Below are positions 5,992 to 6,286 of a DNA stretch of 6,286 nucleotides, one piece after another. The position numbers were made by a program, and so were the translations under genes. This stretch comes from Pelotomaculum sp. UBA3103 (GTDB lineage Bacteria > Bacillota > Desulfotomaculia > Desulfotomaculales > Pelotomaculaceae), in the NCBI GenBank assembly GCA_002365855.1, contig DFAP01000072.1:1-6286 (forward strand), read 5' to 3'. Position 1 is the stretch's first letter; each line of letters begins with the position of its first letter. The notes under the pieces were generated by a model. It searched no databases and was not told the origin of the DNA. It saw only the letters and a program-made list of their open reading frames with translations.

Positions 5992-6026
5992 TAAAAAGCC
6001 CCGCCGGCACTTGATCCGGTAAGGCT
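5992..6026 (-). terminator. Probable terminator of the rhodanese-domain gene
   Basis: On the minus strand AGCC (6026-6023) pairs with GGCT (6000-5997) and CCGG (6019-6016) with CCGG (6007-6004). A three-by-three internal loop separates the two stems and the apical loop is eight bases. TTTTTATTT follows the hairpin. It starts about 100 bases past the stop at 6123. Confidence 0.6.
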
Positions 6027-6122
6027 AAAGTAAAATGAAGCACATAGATTAAACCTTGAGACTCTTGAAAGCCTTCTATTGACGTCAAGCATGAATTCAT
6101 CCTATTTTTAAGACTGTATACC

Positions 6123-6286
6123 TTAGTCCCTGCCGTCCGTTTTCTTATCCAATACCTTATATGAGTTGTAACCGCCAATGATATTTTTTGCCCTAAATCC
6201 CCGTTGGCTCAGAAGGCGGGTGGCTATATAGCTGCGTATCCCAACCTGGCAGTAAGACAAAATCTCCTGACTTGACCGCTTTTTGT
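6123..6286 (-). CDS. Rhodanese domain, C-terminal fragment (cut by window edge)
   Basis: Only the last 53 codons are inside the window; the frame is open to the right edge and ends in TAA at 6125-6123. The visible part is ILSYCQVGIRSYIATRLLSQ, then RGFRAKNIIGGYNSYKVLD and a short charged tail. The active-site loop of a rhodanese (sulfurtransferase) domain is present as CQVGIR, with the cysteine codon at 6251-6249. GGY near the end is the usual closing motif of the fold. Similar wording (YCQVGxRxYxAxRxLxQxGF) is, from memory, typical of the rhodanese domain fused to the C-terminus of FAD-dependent CoA-disulfide reductases/NADH oxidases. A stand-alone rhodanese cannot be excluded because the N-terminal part is not visible. 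Confidence 0.85.
   Translation of the reverse strand, partial: KKRSSQEILSYCQVGIRSYIATRLLSQRGFRAKNIIGGYNSYKVLDKKTDGRD

Larger units (their letters stand above)
5819..6122. other. 304-base intergenic region upstream of the 197-residue gene
   Basis: No convincing gene is present. An 81-codon minus-strand frame crosses it but starts inside the rhodanese gene in another frame and lacks a ribosome site. The stretch holds the ribosome site GGAGGTG (5830-5824), a promoter/operator candidate (5858-5891), and a terminator for the rhodanese gene (5992-6026). Nothing notable is seen at 6027-6122. Confidence 0.55.

Noticed and set aside
5933..6178. 81-codon minus-strand frame
   Set aside because: It starts with TTG inside the rhodanese gene in another frame, has no ribosome site, and runs through the rhodanese terminator. 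Its sequence shows no motif.
1..6286. CRISPR array, insertion sequence, tRNA or phage genes
   Set aside because: No regularly spaced repeats, transposase, cloverleaf-like sequence or phage protein was seen on either strand.

Overview
The window looks like chromosomal DNA from an anaerobic, spore-former-type Firmicute, most likely a clostridial relative of Desulfotomaculum or Pelotomaculum. This is an inference from a paired glutaconate-type CoA-transferase, an OFA-family carboxylate transporter, Gram-positive-strength Shine-Dalgarno sites, TTG starts, classical hairpin-plus-U terminators and AT-rich intergenic DNA between genes of moderate GC. There are no rRNA or tRNA genes, insertion sequences, CRISPR repeats, phage genes or recognisable defence genes.

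Layout: positions 1-485 hold a large inverted repeat, a possible promoter and a long leader with small hairpins. Two plus-strand genes follow, encoding the alpha and beta subunits of a family I CoA-transferase (GctA/GctB-like). They are 15 bases apart and closed by an intrinsic terminator. A separate plus-strand gene then encodes a cysteine-rich multi-zinc-ribbon protein of unknown role, with a hairpin terminator shared by position with the convergent gene that follows. The remaining genes are on the minus strand. They are an OFA-type major facilitator transporter (3112-4392) with a roughly 200-base leader carrying a tiny ORF behind a near-perfect ribosome site, a 103-residue unknown protein, a 197-residue unknown protein, and the C-terminal end of a rhodanese domain that runs off the right edge. 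The last three are each followed by their own terminator, so they appear to be single-gene transcription units.

Working together: GctAB should move CoA between acyl-CoA and a free carboxylate, and the OFA transporter could import or exchange a carboxylate. This is a plausible acid-uptake and activation neighbourhood, but the substrates cannot be read from the sequence. The rhodanese fragment resembles the tail of CoA-disulfide reductase/NADH oxidase fusions, which would be another CoA-linked activity. I see no clear new biological system. The best leads are the transporter leader mini-ORF, the duplicated hairpin around the gctA-like start, and the three uncharacterised proteins.
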